Shown piece after piece: positions 44,233-51,867 of a stretch of 64,000 bases of DNA. Each line of letters opens with the position of its first letter. Position 1 is the first letter of the stretch. The notes under the pieces were generated by a model. That model did not search any database, had not been told where the DNA came from, and was given only the letters and a program-made list of their open reading frames with translations. Source of the stretch: Butyricicoccus_A sp963588905 (GTDB taxonomy: Bacteria; Bacillota; Clostridia; Oscillospirales; Butyricicoccaceae); contig CAVAJF010000031.1 in the NCBI GenBank assembly GCA_963588905.1, positions 21,559 to 85,558 of the forward strand. The letters run 5' to 3'. A program made the position numbers and the translations under genes.

Positions 44233-44772
44233 TTATGCGATAGAGTGCAGCAGCTTGCTGCGGATCGCATCCAGTTTATTCTTTACGGTGCCGTCCATCT
44301 GGAGTCCTTCCATTTGCAGGCGCACGCCGCCCAATACAGACGGATCGACGCGCTTTTCCAGATGAATTTTCTTGCCGGTCAGACTGCGCAGCTTGGCAGT
44401 CAGCTCGGCCTCTTGCTCGGCATCGAGCGCAACGGCGGATACCACCGTCACGGTTTCAATCCCATTTTCCCAGTTGTACTCTTTGCGGAACTGCTTGGCG
44501 GCGTCCATAAATTCGTGCACCGCGTTGTTCTCGATGAGCACCTTGAGAAAATTGAGCAGATACATATGGAGCTTCCCGTCAAACGCCTCATCGACGAGGG
44601 CGATGCGCTCTTCTTTCTTGAGCGTCGGCGCACCCATCAGTGTGAGATACTTGGGATTCTCCTCAAAAGCCTGTCGAAGGACGGTGATCTGATCAAGGAT
44701 CTCCTCGGTCGCTTCACACTCTGTTGCCAAACTGTACAGCGTCTTGCCGTATGCTTCTGCAATATCCGTCAT
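44233..44772 (-). CDS. atpH: ATP synthase delta subunit
   Basis: A 179-residue peripheral stalk subunit. IAEAYGKTLYSLA at the start and LEKRVDPSVLGGVRLQMEG near the end are typical. The ATG overlaps the atpF stop (ATGA). Confidence 0.95.
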   Translation of the reverse strand: MTDIAEAYGKTLYSLATECEATEEILDQITVLRQAFEENPKYLTLMGAPTLKKEERIALVDEAFDGKLHMYLLNFLKVLIENNAVHEFMDAAKQFRKEYNWENGIETVTVVSAVALDAEQEAELTAKLRSLTGKKIHLEKRVDPSVLGGVRLQMEGLQMDGTVKNKLDAIRSKLLHSIA

Positions 44773-45278
44773 GAAGCCTCACCTACACCCTTAATGAACT
44801 CCGAGATCAGCTCTTCGTGATCCTTTTCGTCGATTTCGCGCTCTACAACCTTGGATGCAATATCCACGGCGATACCGGAAATCTCGTCCTTGAGTTCGTT
44901 CATGGCCTTCTTCTTTTCCTGCTCAATCTGCGCCTCTGCCTTCTCACGCAGGCGGGCTGCATCAGACTTGGCGGTTCCTACGACCTCGTCATAATGCGCC
45001 TGTGCCTTGCGGCTGGCAGCCTTGGTGATGTCCGCAGCTTCTGCCTTGGCATCATCAATGCGCTTTTCATATTCGTCACGCAATGCTTCCGCGCGGGTCT
45101 GCGCGGTCTCTGCGTCGGCATAGGTCTTGTCGATCTCCGCCTGACGCGCGTTGAGAATATTCTGTACGGGTTTGAAAAGAAAGTGTTTGAGCAGCAGGAA
45201 CAACAGCAGCAGGTTAATCAGCTGTGTAACAATTTCCCATGGTACGATGGAAACCAGATCTAAAGTACCCAAATTCAT
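44769..45278 (-). CDS. atpF: ATP synthase b subunit
   Basis: A 169-residue peripheral stalk subunit. One N-terminal membrane helix (VTQLINLLLLFLLLKHFLF) is followed by a long charged coiled coil rich in Ala, Glu and Lys. It follows atpE after a gap with a hairpin. Confidence 0.96.
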   Translation of the reverse strand: MNLGTLDLVSIVPWEIVTQLINLLLLFLLLKHFLFKPVQNILNARQAEIDKTYADAETAQTRAEALRDEYEKRIDDAKAEAADITKAASRKAQAHYDEVVGTAKSDAARLREKAEAQIEQEKKKAMNELKDEISGIAVDIASKVVEREIDEKDHEELISEFIKGVGEAS

Positions 45279-45299
45279 TCTCCTTTCCTGAAAATGTCC

Positions 45300-45319
45300 C
45301 CTGTTTTACGCAAAACAGG
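45300..45319 (-). promoter_or_regulatory. Hairpin between atpE and atpF
   Basis: A perfect 8-bp stem CCTGTTTT with a four-base loop. It lies just downstream of atpE, whose product is needed in many copies per enzyme, and could stabilise the upstream RNA or damp read-through. Confidence 0.45.
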
Positions 45320-45334
45320 AATCCCGGCTGTCTC

Positions 45335-45589
45335 TTAGAGCTTGCCGAGGAAAGGATTAACGAACATCAGGATCAGGGCTACAACGAAGCCATACAGACC
45401 GGTGGTCTCTGCCAGTGCACAGCCCAGAATCAGGGTAGAGGTTACCTTGCCCTGCGACTCCGGCTGACGGCCGATTGCTTCACACGCCTTGCCGGCAGCG
45501 TAGCCTTCACCGATACCAGGGCCGATGCCGGCGATCATTGCCAGGCCAGCGCCGATTGCAGATCCTGCGAGTACAATTGCCTTTTCCAT
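45335..45589 (-). CDS. atpE: ATP synthase c subunit, predicted Na+-coupled
   Basis: An 84-residue hairpin of two membrane helices that forms the rotor ring. Helix 1 carries GPGIGEGYAAGKA with Glu28 where classical Na+ rings have Gln and most H+ rings have neither; helix 2 carries ALAETTGLY with the ion-binding Glu61, Thr62 and Tyr66. Two carboxylates facing the site are the motif established for the Na+-translocating ring of Fusobacterium nucleatum. Na+ coupling is therefore predicted but untested. Confidence 0.95.
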   Translation of the reverse strand: MEKAIVLAGSAIGAGLAMIAGIGPGIGEGYAAGKACEAIGRQPESQGKVTSTLILGCALAETTGLYGFVVALILMFVNPFLGKL

Positions 45590-45674
45590 AATTATTTCCT
45601 CCTGAATTTCCTAATACATAGTCGTGTCAGTCGCGGTATTTTGCTCTCTCCTTATGAAAATACCGCTTTCAGTC

Positions 45675-46412
45675 TTACTCCTCGGTTCCCGCAGCCTGTG
45701 CGACGAACTGCATCGTCAGCATACAGAAGATATACGGCTGCACGCAGCCGGAGAAAACAGAGAAATACACGTTGAGCACAGCCGGAATACCGACCTGCAA
45801 GAACGGAATCGCGCTCAACGAGCCGGGCAGCCAGAAAAAGAGAATCTGGCTGACTGCTCCCAGTGCGGCATACAGCAGCAGGCCGATGACGTAGCCGGAG
45901 CAGATGTTAGCAAAATGACGCAGTGACATCGAGACCGGCGTTGCGATCTCGCTGATGATGTTCATCGGCGTCATGACAACAATCGGTTCCGTGAAGCTCT
46001 TGAGATAGCCTCCGAAGCCATTCGCCTTGATTTTGTGGTATGTGATGAGGACAAACACCAGAATACCCCAAGCAAGGAATGTGTTGAGATCATTGGTCGG
46101 GGAATACGCGCCGGTCAGACCCATCAGGGAGCTGACGACAGACATCGACAAAATCGCTGCGATAAACGGGACAAAGCTATCCCACTTTGCTCCCATATTG
46201 CCGCGGACGAGCTTCTGTGCCATCTGCACAAGCATTTCCGCCACGACCTGCCGCTTGGTGCGCGCGTGTACCTGCATCCCTCGTGTCAGCCAGATACACA
46301 GTCCCACAATGACAACCATTGCGATCCAAGCATTGACGACGGTCTGTGTGATCGGGTAGTTAATGCCGGGAATGACGTAGTATATCTTGGCGCCGGTGAT
46401 GGATACTTCCAT
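45675..46412 (-). CDS. atpB: ATP synthase a subunit
   Basis: A 245-residue membrane stator that forms the ion half-channels. About six hydrophobic helices; the conserved arginine region is in ATPVSMSLRHFANICSGYVI. It precedes atpE, as usual. Confidence 0.95.
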   Translation of the reverse strand: MEVSITGAKIYYVIPGINYPITQTVVNAWIAMVVIVGLCIWLTRGMQVHARTKRQVVAEMLVQMAQKLVRGNMGAKWDSFVPFIAAILSMSVVSSLMGLTGAYSPTNDLNTFLAWGILVFVLITYHKIKANGFGGYLKSFTEPIVVMTPMNIISEIATPVSMSLRHFANICSGYVIGLLLYAALGAVSQILFFWLPGSLSAIPFLQVGIPAVLNVYFSVFSGCVQPYIFCMLTMQFVAQAAGTEE

Positions 46413-46415
46413 GAA

Positions 46416-46856
46416 TCATTCTTCCTCCTTTCGACGAAAGATAGGCAATTTCATGAGTCCAATGGTGATTCGCGGGAAGAACATCGGAATAACGACGGCA
46501 ACCCAATTGAAATAGTCCACCTTAAAGCCGATGAGCAAAATCGCCACCATCGCCAAAAGCCGCTTGGTATACGAATTTTGCAGCACGAGCTTCGCTTCCT
46601 CCGGCAATTCCTTTTTCACGGATTTCTGGACAGCCAGACCCATGATAAAGAAATTCAAAATCGCCCAGCCGCCGCCGAGCAGATTACCGAACAAAACGGT
46701 ACTGTCAAACCGCCCCAGAGCGAGAAACACAATCTCCATCACGACGCTCATCGCCACGACGCTGACCGCGATCCGCTTGGTTTCTGTTTTGACTGCCGGT
46801 TCAATCTTGATATGTCTCACCACCTGTCTCATAAATTCCACCCGTGACACGCTCAC
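46416..46856 (-). CDS. ATP synthase subunit I (AtpI-like)
   Basis: A 146-residue membrane protein with four hydrophobic segments, in the position of atpI in front of atpB. AtpI-type proteins aid c-ring assembly or ion supply. The GTG at 46856 overlaps the upstream stop as GTGA; the alternative ATG at 46832 with GGGTGG upstream is also plausible. Confidence 0.7.
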   Translation of the reverse strand: MSVSRVEFMRQVVRHIKIEPAVKTETKRIAVSVVAMSVVMEIVFLALGRFDSTVLFGNLLGGGWAILNFFIMGLAVQKSVKKELPEEAKLVLQNSYTKRLLAMVAILLIGFKVDYFNWVAVVIPMFFPRITIGLMKLPIFRRKEEE

Positions 46857-47098
46857 TTCTTCGTATCTCTCTCCTCACGCTTTTCGAGCTGCTTCCAAAA
46901 CTTCCACACGTTGGAGGCTGATCCTCCGAGTCCCAGCACGAGCGCGACAATCATGATCCATAAGCCGAGTCCCAGCTTCCCGCGCAGCCAATTCGCAGCC
47001 AGCAGGCACAAAATCGGCGGCACGGCAATAGAGACTCCCAGCTGTGTCAGCAGTGCCAAATTTTCCATGCATTCCTTTAGGATCTGATGCTTGTCCAT
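46853..47098 (-). CDS. AtpZ/AtpI-like protein, first gene of the atp operon
   Basis: An 81-residue protein with two membrane helices (LALLTQLGVSIAVPPILCLL and LGLWIMIVALVLGLGGSASN), the AtpZ pattern. A longer reading from 47158 is rejected because its ATG lies inside the TATAAT box of the operon promoter, upstream of the transcription start. The ATG at 47098 follows GAAGGACAGG and is the best remaining start. Confidence 0.75.
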   Translation of the reverse strand: MDKHQILKECMENLALLTQLGVSIAVPPILCLLAANWLRGKLGLGLWIMIVALVLGLGGSASNVWKFWKQLEKREERDTKK

Positions 47099-47156
47099 CC
47101 TGTCCTTCATCCTTTCCAGCAGCGCACAAAAAATTCGCACCATCTCAGGTGTTTCC

Positions 47157-47185
47157 ATTATAACAATTTACGCACGGGAATACAA
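47157..47185 (-). promoter_or_regulatory. Promoter of the atp operon
   Basis: Minus-strand TTGTAT, 17 bases, TATAAT. Predicted start near 47150. The rest of the 47186-47403 interval is A+T-rich with nothing recognisable. Confidence 0.75.
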
Positions 47186-47403
47186 CCATCATTTGTACAG
47201 TTTACCCTGTTTAAAATATAACAAACACCAAAACACGCGCATTTTATGACGCAAGTTCACGCTAACTCGACCAAAACATGACCATTTCTTCCTGTTTCTC
47301 CACCTATTTCCAATATTTTTGATGACTCTTACGAAAATATTGCACATTTCATGCTGATTTTATGCGAAATCCGGCAAAATCCTGCAAAAAACCAGATTTG
47401 CAC

Positions 47404-47440
47404 AAAAAAGCCCTTCCCGCCAGAACTTGGCAGAAAGGGC
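47404..47440 (-). terminator. Terminator after pyrE
   Basis: A GCCCTT/AAGGGC outer stem with a GCCA/TGGC inner stem and six T on the minus strand. Confidence 0.85.
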
Positions 47441-47460
47441 AGATATTGCATGGATATGGT

Positions 47461-48123
47461 TTAGAATACGCAGTACTTGTCCATATAGGACTCCATCAGC
47501 GGCAGGATGTCCTTGTACTGCTCCTGACCCTGAAGGTACTCGTGAATGTCGCGTACATCAATCAGAGAGTGGACATGAATGCCAAATTCTTCACCGACTT
47601 CCATAACGGCGGTCTTGCCAGGGGTCTGGCCGACCTCGCAGCGGTTGACGGAAATGAACATATCGGTTACCTTGACGTCAGCGGCGTTGAACAGAACCGG
47701 CAGGGTCTCGCGGATGGCAGTACCGGCGGTGATAACATCCTCAATGATAATCACGCGGTCGCCGTCCTGCGGCTTGTAGCCGACCAGATTGCCGCCCTCG
47801 CCGTGATCCTTCGCTTCCTTGCGGTTAAAGAAGAACGGCTTGTCAATGCCGTAGTTTCTAGCCAGCGCACCGGCAACAGAGGTAGCCAGCGGAATGCCCT
47901 TGTATGCCGGGCCGAACATCGCGTCGAAGTCCTCACCGATGGTCTCCTTGACCATAGCGGCATAGAACTCGCCCAGCTTGGAGGACTGGAGACCGGTCTT
48001 GTAGTTGCCCGTGTTGACAAAGTACGGCGTGTTTCTGCCGGACTTGGTAACAAAATCACCGAAACGCAGTACGTCTGCGCTCATCATAAACTCAATAAAT
48101 TCCTTCTTTGCAGGAGTCAGCAT
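47461..48123 (-). CDS. pyrE: Orotate phosphoribosyltransferase
   Basis: A 220-residue type I PRTase that joins orotate and PRPP to give OMP in pyrimidine synthesis. The PRPP loop is VIIIEDVITAGTAIRE, and FGDFVTKSGRNTPYF at the start is typical. AAGGAAGG precedes the ATG. It is monocistronic, away from other pyr genes. Confidence 0.96.
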   Translation of the reverse strand: MLTPAKKEFIEFMMSADVLRFGDFVTKSGRNTPYFVNTGNYKTGLQSSKLGEFYAAMVKETIGEDFDAMFGPAYKGIPLATSVAGALARNYGIDKPFFFNRKEAKDHGEGGNLVGYKPQDGDRVIIIEDVITAGTAIRETLPVLFNAADVKVTDMFISVNRCEVGQTPGKTAVMEVGEEFGIHVHSLIDVRDIHEYLQGQEQYKDILPLMESYMDKYCVF

Positions 48124-48157
48124 CAGAAATCTTCCTTCCTTGTTTTAGGTTACGTTC

Positions 48158-48186
48158 AGTATAACAGAAAGTCATAGATTGGACAA
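48158..48186 (-). promoter_or_regulatory. Promoter of pyrE
   Basis: Minus-strand TTGTCC, 17 bases, TATACT. It lies just downstream of the NACHT gene, so pyrE is not dependent on that unit. Confidence 0.65.
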
Positions 48187-48193
48187 GAGGTCT

Positions 48194-50242
48194 CTATGTT
48201 TGAAGAATGTTAAGTAAGCGGTTAATATCTGGTGAGTCAATTGGATCACCATCCTTATCACACCAAATAATGCCATGTGCATCAGGATTTTTTAAGCCGA
48301 GATTGTCTCTTTCATAGAACAAAATCTTGCAGCCTGTCCAATCAGCTACTAGCGTGCAATCACACATATCTAAATTTTTAGCCCTTCGTAAATCTGCTCC
48401 GCTTAAATCTGCTCCGCTTAAATCTGCTCTGCTTAAATCTGCTTCCCTTAAATCTGCTCCGCTTAGATTTGTTGTGCTCAAAATTGCTCCGCTTAAATTT
48501 GCTCCGACTAGATCCGCTTTAACTAGATTTGCTCCGCTTAAATGTGTATTAATTAAGGCTGCACCAATCAACTTCGCATCTTTTAACCACGCGATATTTA
48601 ATTCTGCCCTATTTAAAACTGCAATATTTAAATCTGCATTTTCCAACCAAGCCCCACTACAATCATACCTTTGCATTAGCCAATGAATATTCTTTTTTCC
48701 ATATAACGAAATAGCAAATTCGCTCTCCCCAACTGTTGCAACAGCACAGTAAATACTCAATGCATTGACAAAAATATTATTGCATCTTCGCAGCTGATGT
48801 TTTTCTGCATTTCCATTTTTATTCTCTGCTGATAAAGCATCTGTTATAATCGCATCTGTTTGCTCAATTGCATTCAGTATGCATTCGCATTTTTCCGATG
48901 TAATGTCCATCTTCTTTTCTTGAATCTGCTGGATGTAATTCAATACATCGTTATCTATCTGTCGTTCTGCCAGGCAACACAGAAACGCTTCTGCACTCGC
49001 TTCATCTTCCACCTCAGACATCTTTCGATACAGGAAATGTGCCAAGAAATACTGATAAAAAGAACGATGTATAAATTCTACGTGCTGTTTGCCCTCGCCC
49101 TTGAGATGAAACATGTACAAAAATTCATCTGCCCGTTGTTCATCTTGAATATCCGCAAATTGTTCGTCATTGCAGTAAATCTCATAGGCAAACTGTTCGT
49201 ATTTTCCACGCCAATACCTCATTTCCGCACTGTCCGCTGCGCGTCGTTCCATTGTCGCTTCAAACAACATGTCATACAAACCAACAACATTTTGGGCAGT
49301 CGTACTTTTTAGTCCTGCTTTTATAACCATACGAAACAAAATCGGAATACCCAGCATCTCTTTCATTTCTTTAGAAGATGCACGTAATACTTCAAAATCT
49401 TCTTTGTAATCAGGGGCATTTTTCTCAATCCATGCATCTTGTTCGTCTTCGGATATAGGAGCAAATTGTAAAGATGGAATATTCAGCCTTCCTTCATCCG
49501 ATAAGCTCCTCGTGCGCGTTGTAATTACAATGTGCATATCATAGTCTTGCGCCATTTGTTTAGCCACTGTGATAAAATCTTGTAGATTTTTATTTACATC
49601 GTGTAGCTGTGCTTTTAATTCATCATATCCATCCAAGAATATCACACTGTCCTGATACTCTTCTTCATTCTTTTCAAGTGGAATTTCTCCGAACTTAGCC
49701 GCAGGATTTCCCCAGCGAAACGCATTTTTTAAGGCAAACCTACCGCCTTCGATAATATCTTCCGCAAAAGCCGGATTTAAGCGAAACCAAAAGACATTTT
49801 TCTTATCCGGACAGAACTGTTTTAAAACATGTTCACAGACTGCCTTGCGGCACAAAGTGGTCTTACCATGTCCCGGCTCGCCGTGAATCAACATAACACC
49901 GAACGTGTCTTCATGGCTCCATTCTTGAATGATGCTCAAAACCTTTTTGTCCTTAAATTTATCATCAGTAGAAGTAGAATACGCATCCATATAAATATCA
50001 TTATGTGATAGCGCGTCTTCACCTACCAGATCAGAATCTTTTTCCCTATAGATTTTTTGTACTGCATTTTTATAGTACTGTCCAACCTGTGTGTTTCCTC
50101 TTATTTTCTTAACAAAAAAATCCAATCTATCTTTTAAGCTATCCTTTAATTCATCTTTAATAAGCTCGCCAAGAATAGCCTGTGCCGTCACCGCTCCCAG
50201 TAAAGGTTCCAATATCGCCAACGCTGCTGCTATTGTTACCAT
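48194..50242 (-). CDS. NACHT-domain NTPase with C-terminal pentapeptide repeats (candidate antiphage STAND protein)
   Basis: A 682-residue protein. An N-terminal helical segment (1-115) begins with a hydrophobic stretch (MVTIAAALAILEPLLGAV). The NACHT core has Walker A GEPGHGKTTLC at 121-131, Walker B VIFLDGYDEL at 200-209 and ITTRTRS after it. A helical region with VEFIHRSFYQYFLAHFL follows, then about 11 pentapeptide units (A/G-D/N-L-x-x) near 560-625 and a short C-terminal tail. The start at 50242 follows GGGGGATAG. Bacterial NACHT proteins include antiphage sensors; the sensing target here is unknown. The gene is A+T-rich compared with pyrE and rpiA on each side, which suggests acquisition. 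Confidence 0.88.
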   Translation of the reverse strand: MVTIAAALAILEPLLGAVTAQAILGELIKDELKDSLKDRLDFFVKKIRGNTQVGQYYKNAVQKIYREKDSDLVGEDALSHNDIYMDAYSTSTDDKFKDKKVLSIIQEWSHEDTFGVMLIHGEPGHGKTTLCRKAVCEHVLKQFCPDKKNVFWFRLNPAFAEDIIEGGRFALKNAFRWGNPAAKFGEIPLEKNEEEYQDSVIFLDGYDELKAQLHDVNKNLQDFITVAKQMAQDYDMHIVITTRTRSLSDEGRLNIPSLQFAPISEDEQDAWIEKNAPDYKEDFEVLRASSKEMKEMLGIPILFRMVIKAGLKSTTAQNVVGLYDMLFEATMERRAADSAEMRYWRGKYEQFAYEIYCNDEQFADIQDEQRADEFLYMFHLKGEGKQHVEFIHRSFYQYFLAHFLYRKMSEVEDEASAEAFLCCLAERQIDNDVLNYIQQIQEKKMDITSEKCECILNAIEQTDAIITDALSAENKNGNAEKHQLRRCNNIFVNALSIYCAVATVGESEFAISLYGKKNIHWLMQRYDCSGAWLENADLNIAVLNRAELNIAWLKDAKLIGAALINTHLSGANLVKADLVGANLSGAILSTTNLSGADLREADLSRADLSGADLSGADLRRAKNLDMCDCTLVADWTGCKILFYERDNLGLKNPDAHGIIWCDKDGDPIDSPDINRLLNILQT
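48390..48554 (-). repeat. Tandem 15-bp repeats encoding pentapeptides
   Basis: Eleven consecutive 15-base units run in frame through the NACHT gene. Units 1, 2 and 5 are identical (AAATCTGCTCCGCTT on the plus strand) and units 3, 4, 7, 8 and 10 differ by a few bases. DNA-level identity of neighbouring units suggests recent expansion, and slippage would add or remove whole pentapeptides without a frameshift. Confidence 0.9.
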
Positions 50243-50281
50243 CTCTATCCCCCATTTCTTTCGATATTTTTCGATGCTTTT

Positions 50282-50310
50282 ATTATAGCAATTCGACAGT
50301 TGGTTGTAAA
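50282..50310 (-). promoter_or_regulatory. Promoter of the NACHT gene
   Basis: Minus-strand TTTACA, 17 bases, TATAAT, immediately next to the repeat cluster. Confidence 0.75.
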
Positions 50311-50320
50311 TGGAAACGAG

Positions 50321-50600
50321 CGGCAAAAGCCTTCCTCCCTGAGGAAGGTGGCGCGGCGCAAGCCGTGACGGAAGGAGCAGCACGCGGGCAAGTGCGCATC
50401 AAAGTCCCCCTGATTCGTCAGGCTCCCAATTCGCACCGACTTCTTGGCTCTCCCTCTGGGAGAGCTGGCATTTGCGAAGCAAATGACTGAGAGGGCGAAT
50501 CTCGCAAGTTCGTATGAGAGTAAACCTTCAAAAAAACATGCTAGGCTGGTATTAGCCCTCTCTGTCGCTGCGCGACATCTCTCCCAAAGGGAGAGACAAG
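50321..50600. repeat. Composite palindromic repeat cluster 1
   Basis: Three units lie between the NACHT promoter and the rpiA terminator: type D (50325-50422; CCTTCCTC/GAGGAAGG, then GCGGCGCAAGCCGT, then GGAAGGAG), type B (50444-50496; CTCTCCC/GGGAGAG, then CATTTGC/GCAAATG, then GAGAGGG) and type A in reverse (50554-50600; GTCGC/GCGAC with CTCTCCC/GGGAGAG). Each unit has a first hairpin, a second hairpin and a purine-rich tail. Short frames across it are not genes. Confidence 0.85.
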
Positions 50601-50620
50601 TTTAGTTTGTGCGTAAGGGC

Positions 50621-50660
50621 AAAAAAACGCCAGAACCGGAGATGTTCCGATTCTGACGTT
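50621..50660 (-). terminator. Terminator after rpiA
   Basis: AACGCCAGAACCGGA pairs imperfectly with TTCCGATTCTGACGTT; a run of seven T follows on the minus strand. Confidence 0.8.
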
Positions 50661-50678
50661 TTCTGTATTTTCCTCGAA

Positions 50679-51368
50679 TTACTTGTTCGGGTTCTTGATG
50701 GTGGTGATACCGTCTGCGCCTGCGGAGATGATGAGGTCGGTGCAGTTGAGGAAGAAGCCGGTCTCCAGAACACCGAGGGTGCCCTTGAGGAATGCTTCCA
50801 TTGCTGCATAGTCCTTGCCAAACTTCGAGTTGGTGTACTTGGTATCCAGAATATAGTTATGGTTGTTGGTCTCGTAGATGGAACCGTCCTTGTTCATGCG
50901 GAGTACCGGCTCAAAGCCTGCCTCTTCCATCTTCTTGACAACATGCTTATAGCCAAACGGCAGAACCTCTACCGGCAGACCGAAATCGCCGATTTCTTCT
51001 ACCAGCTTTGCGCTGTGGCAAACCCAGATGTTGTACTTTGCGCTGCGTGCAACGATCTTCTCGCGGAACAGCGCACCGCCGCCGCCCTTGATGCCGTTGA
51101 ACTGCGGATCCACTTCGTCTACACCGTCAATGCAGATGTCCAGCTCCGGGGCATCGTTGGTGTCGAGCAGCGGAATGCCCAGGCTCTTTGCCTGCTCGGT
51201 GGAAGCATCAGACGTGGACACGCACTTGATGTTCAGTCCCTCTTCCTTTACGCGTTGACCCAGCTTTTCAATCAGATAATATGCAGTAGAACCGGTACCA
51301 ATACCTACCAGCATACCGTCCTTGACATATTTTGCAGCTTCATATCCTGCCATCTGTTTCTCATTCAT
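50679..51368 (-). CDS. rpiA: Ribose-5-phosphate isomerase A
   Basis: A 229-residue enzyme that interconverts ribose 5-phosphate and ribulose 5-phosphate. VGIGTGSTAYYLIEKLG (phosphate loop), DICIDGVDEVDPQFNGIKGGGGALFREKI in part, and the C-terminal LKGTLGVLETGFF are standard. GAGGTGAATGAATC precedes the ATG. Monocistronic. Confidence 0.97.
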   Translation of the reverse strand: MNEKQMAGYEAAKYVKDGMLVGIGTGSTAYYLIEKLGQRVKEEGLNIKCVSTSDASTEQAKSLGIPLLDTNDAPELDICIDGVDEVDPQFNGIKGGGGALFREKIVARSAKYNIWVCHSAKLVEEIGDFGLPVEVLPFGYKHVVKKMEEAGFEPVLRMNKDGSIYETNNHNYILDTKYTNSKFGKDYAAMEAFLKGTLGVLETGFFLNCTDLIISAGADGITTIKNPNK

Positions 51369-51487
51369 GATTCATTCACCTCAGTTGTCAATTTTCAAAC
51401 CTAAATTTCTCATGCTTGATATTCTTATTGTAATACAGGCGGCAGGTAAAACGCAATATCTTTTATTGTTTTTTCTATGGATAAATA

Positions 51488-51679
51488 TCAGTCATCCTCT
51501 ACTTCAATGACACTGACCGGACAGCTCTCCGCTGCCATCTGCACAACCGCATCCAAGCCGGACTCCGGCTGCTGCTCGACGCGCGCCAATCCATCCGCCG
51601 CCAAGCAAAACACCTGCGGGCAAATTTCCGCGCACTGACCGCATCCAATACATCCATCCCGAATAACTTTTACATACAT
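51488..51679 (-). CDS. Ferredoxin, single [4Fe-4S] type
   Basis: A 63-residue ferredoxin. The cluster cysteines are CIGCGQCAEICPQVF plus a lone C-terminal CPVSVIEVEDD, which is the one-cluster (Thermotoga/Desulfovibrio-like) arrangement. It could carry electrons for the indolepyruvate oxidoreductase, but that is inference. AAAGGAG precedes the ATG. Confidence 0.93.
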   Translation of the reverse strand: MYVKVIRDGCIGCGQCAEICPQVFCLAADGLARVEQQPESGLDAVVQMAAESCPVSVIEVEDD

Positions 51680-51823
51680 AAGACCAGCTCCTTTTCTTAC
51701 AGATACGGAAAGTTTCTCCTATTTTTTGTGGCATTATGCACAGAGTTTCAATTTTTTCGCCTGATTTGTTACTTTTCTCTTTCTTTTTACGTCCAAGTAT
51801 AGTATAACTATTAAGAATAACTG

Positions 51824-51840
51824 GTGCCCTGTACGGGCAC
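51824..51840 (+). promoter_or_regulatory. Leader hairpin of the Na+ symporter gene
   Basis: GTGCCC and GGGCAC form a 6-bp stem with a five-base loop about 28 bases before the ATG, upstream of GAAGGGAG. No clear promoter was found. Confidence 0.4.
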
Positions 51841-51867
51841 ACGGAGTTTAAAGAAGGGAGTATTATC

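Noticed and set aside
47099..47158. N-terminal extension of the AtpZ-like protein
   Set aside because: The initiation codon would lie inside the -10 box of the operon promoter.
48390..48554. CRISPR-like array
   Set aside because: The 15-base units have no spacers and lie in frame inside a gene, encoding pentapeptides.
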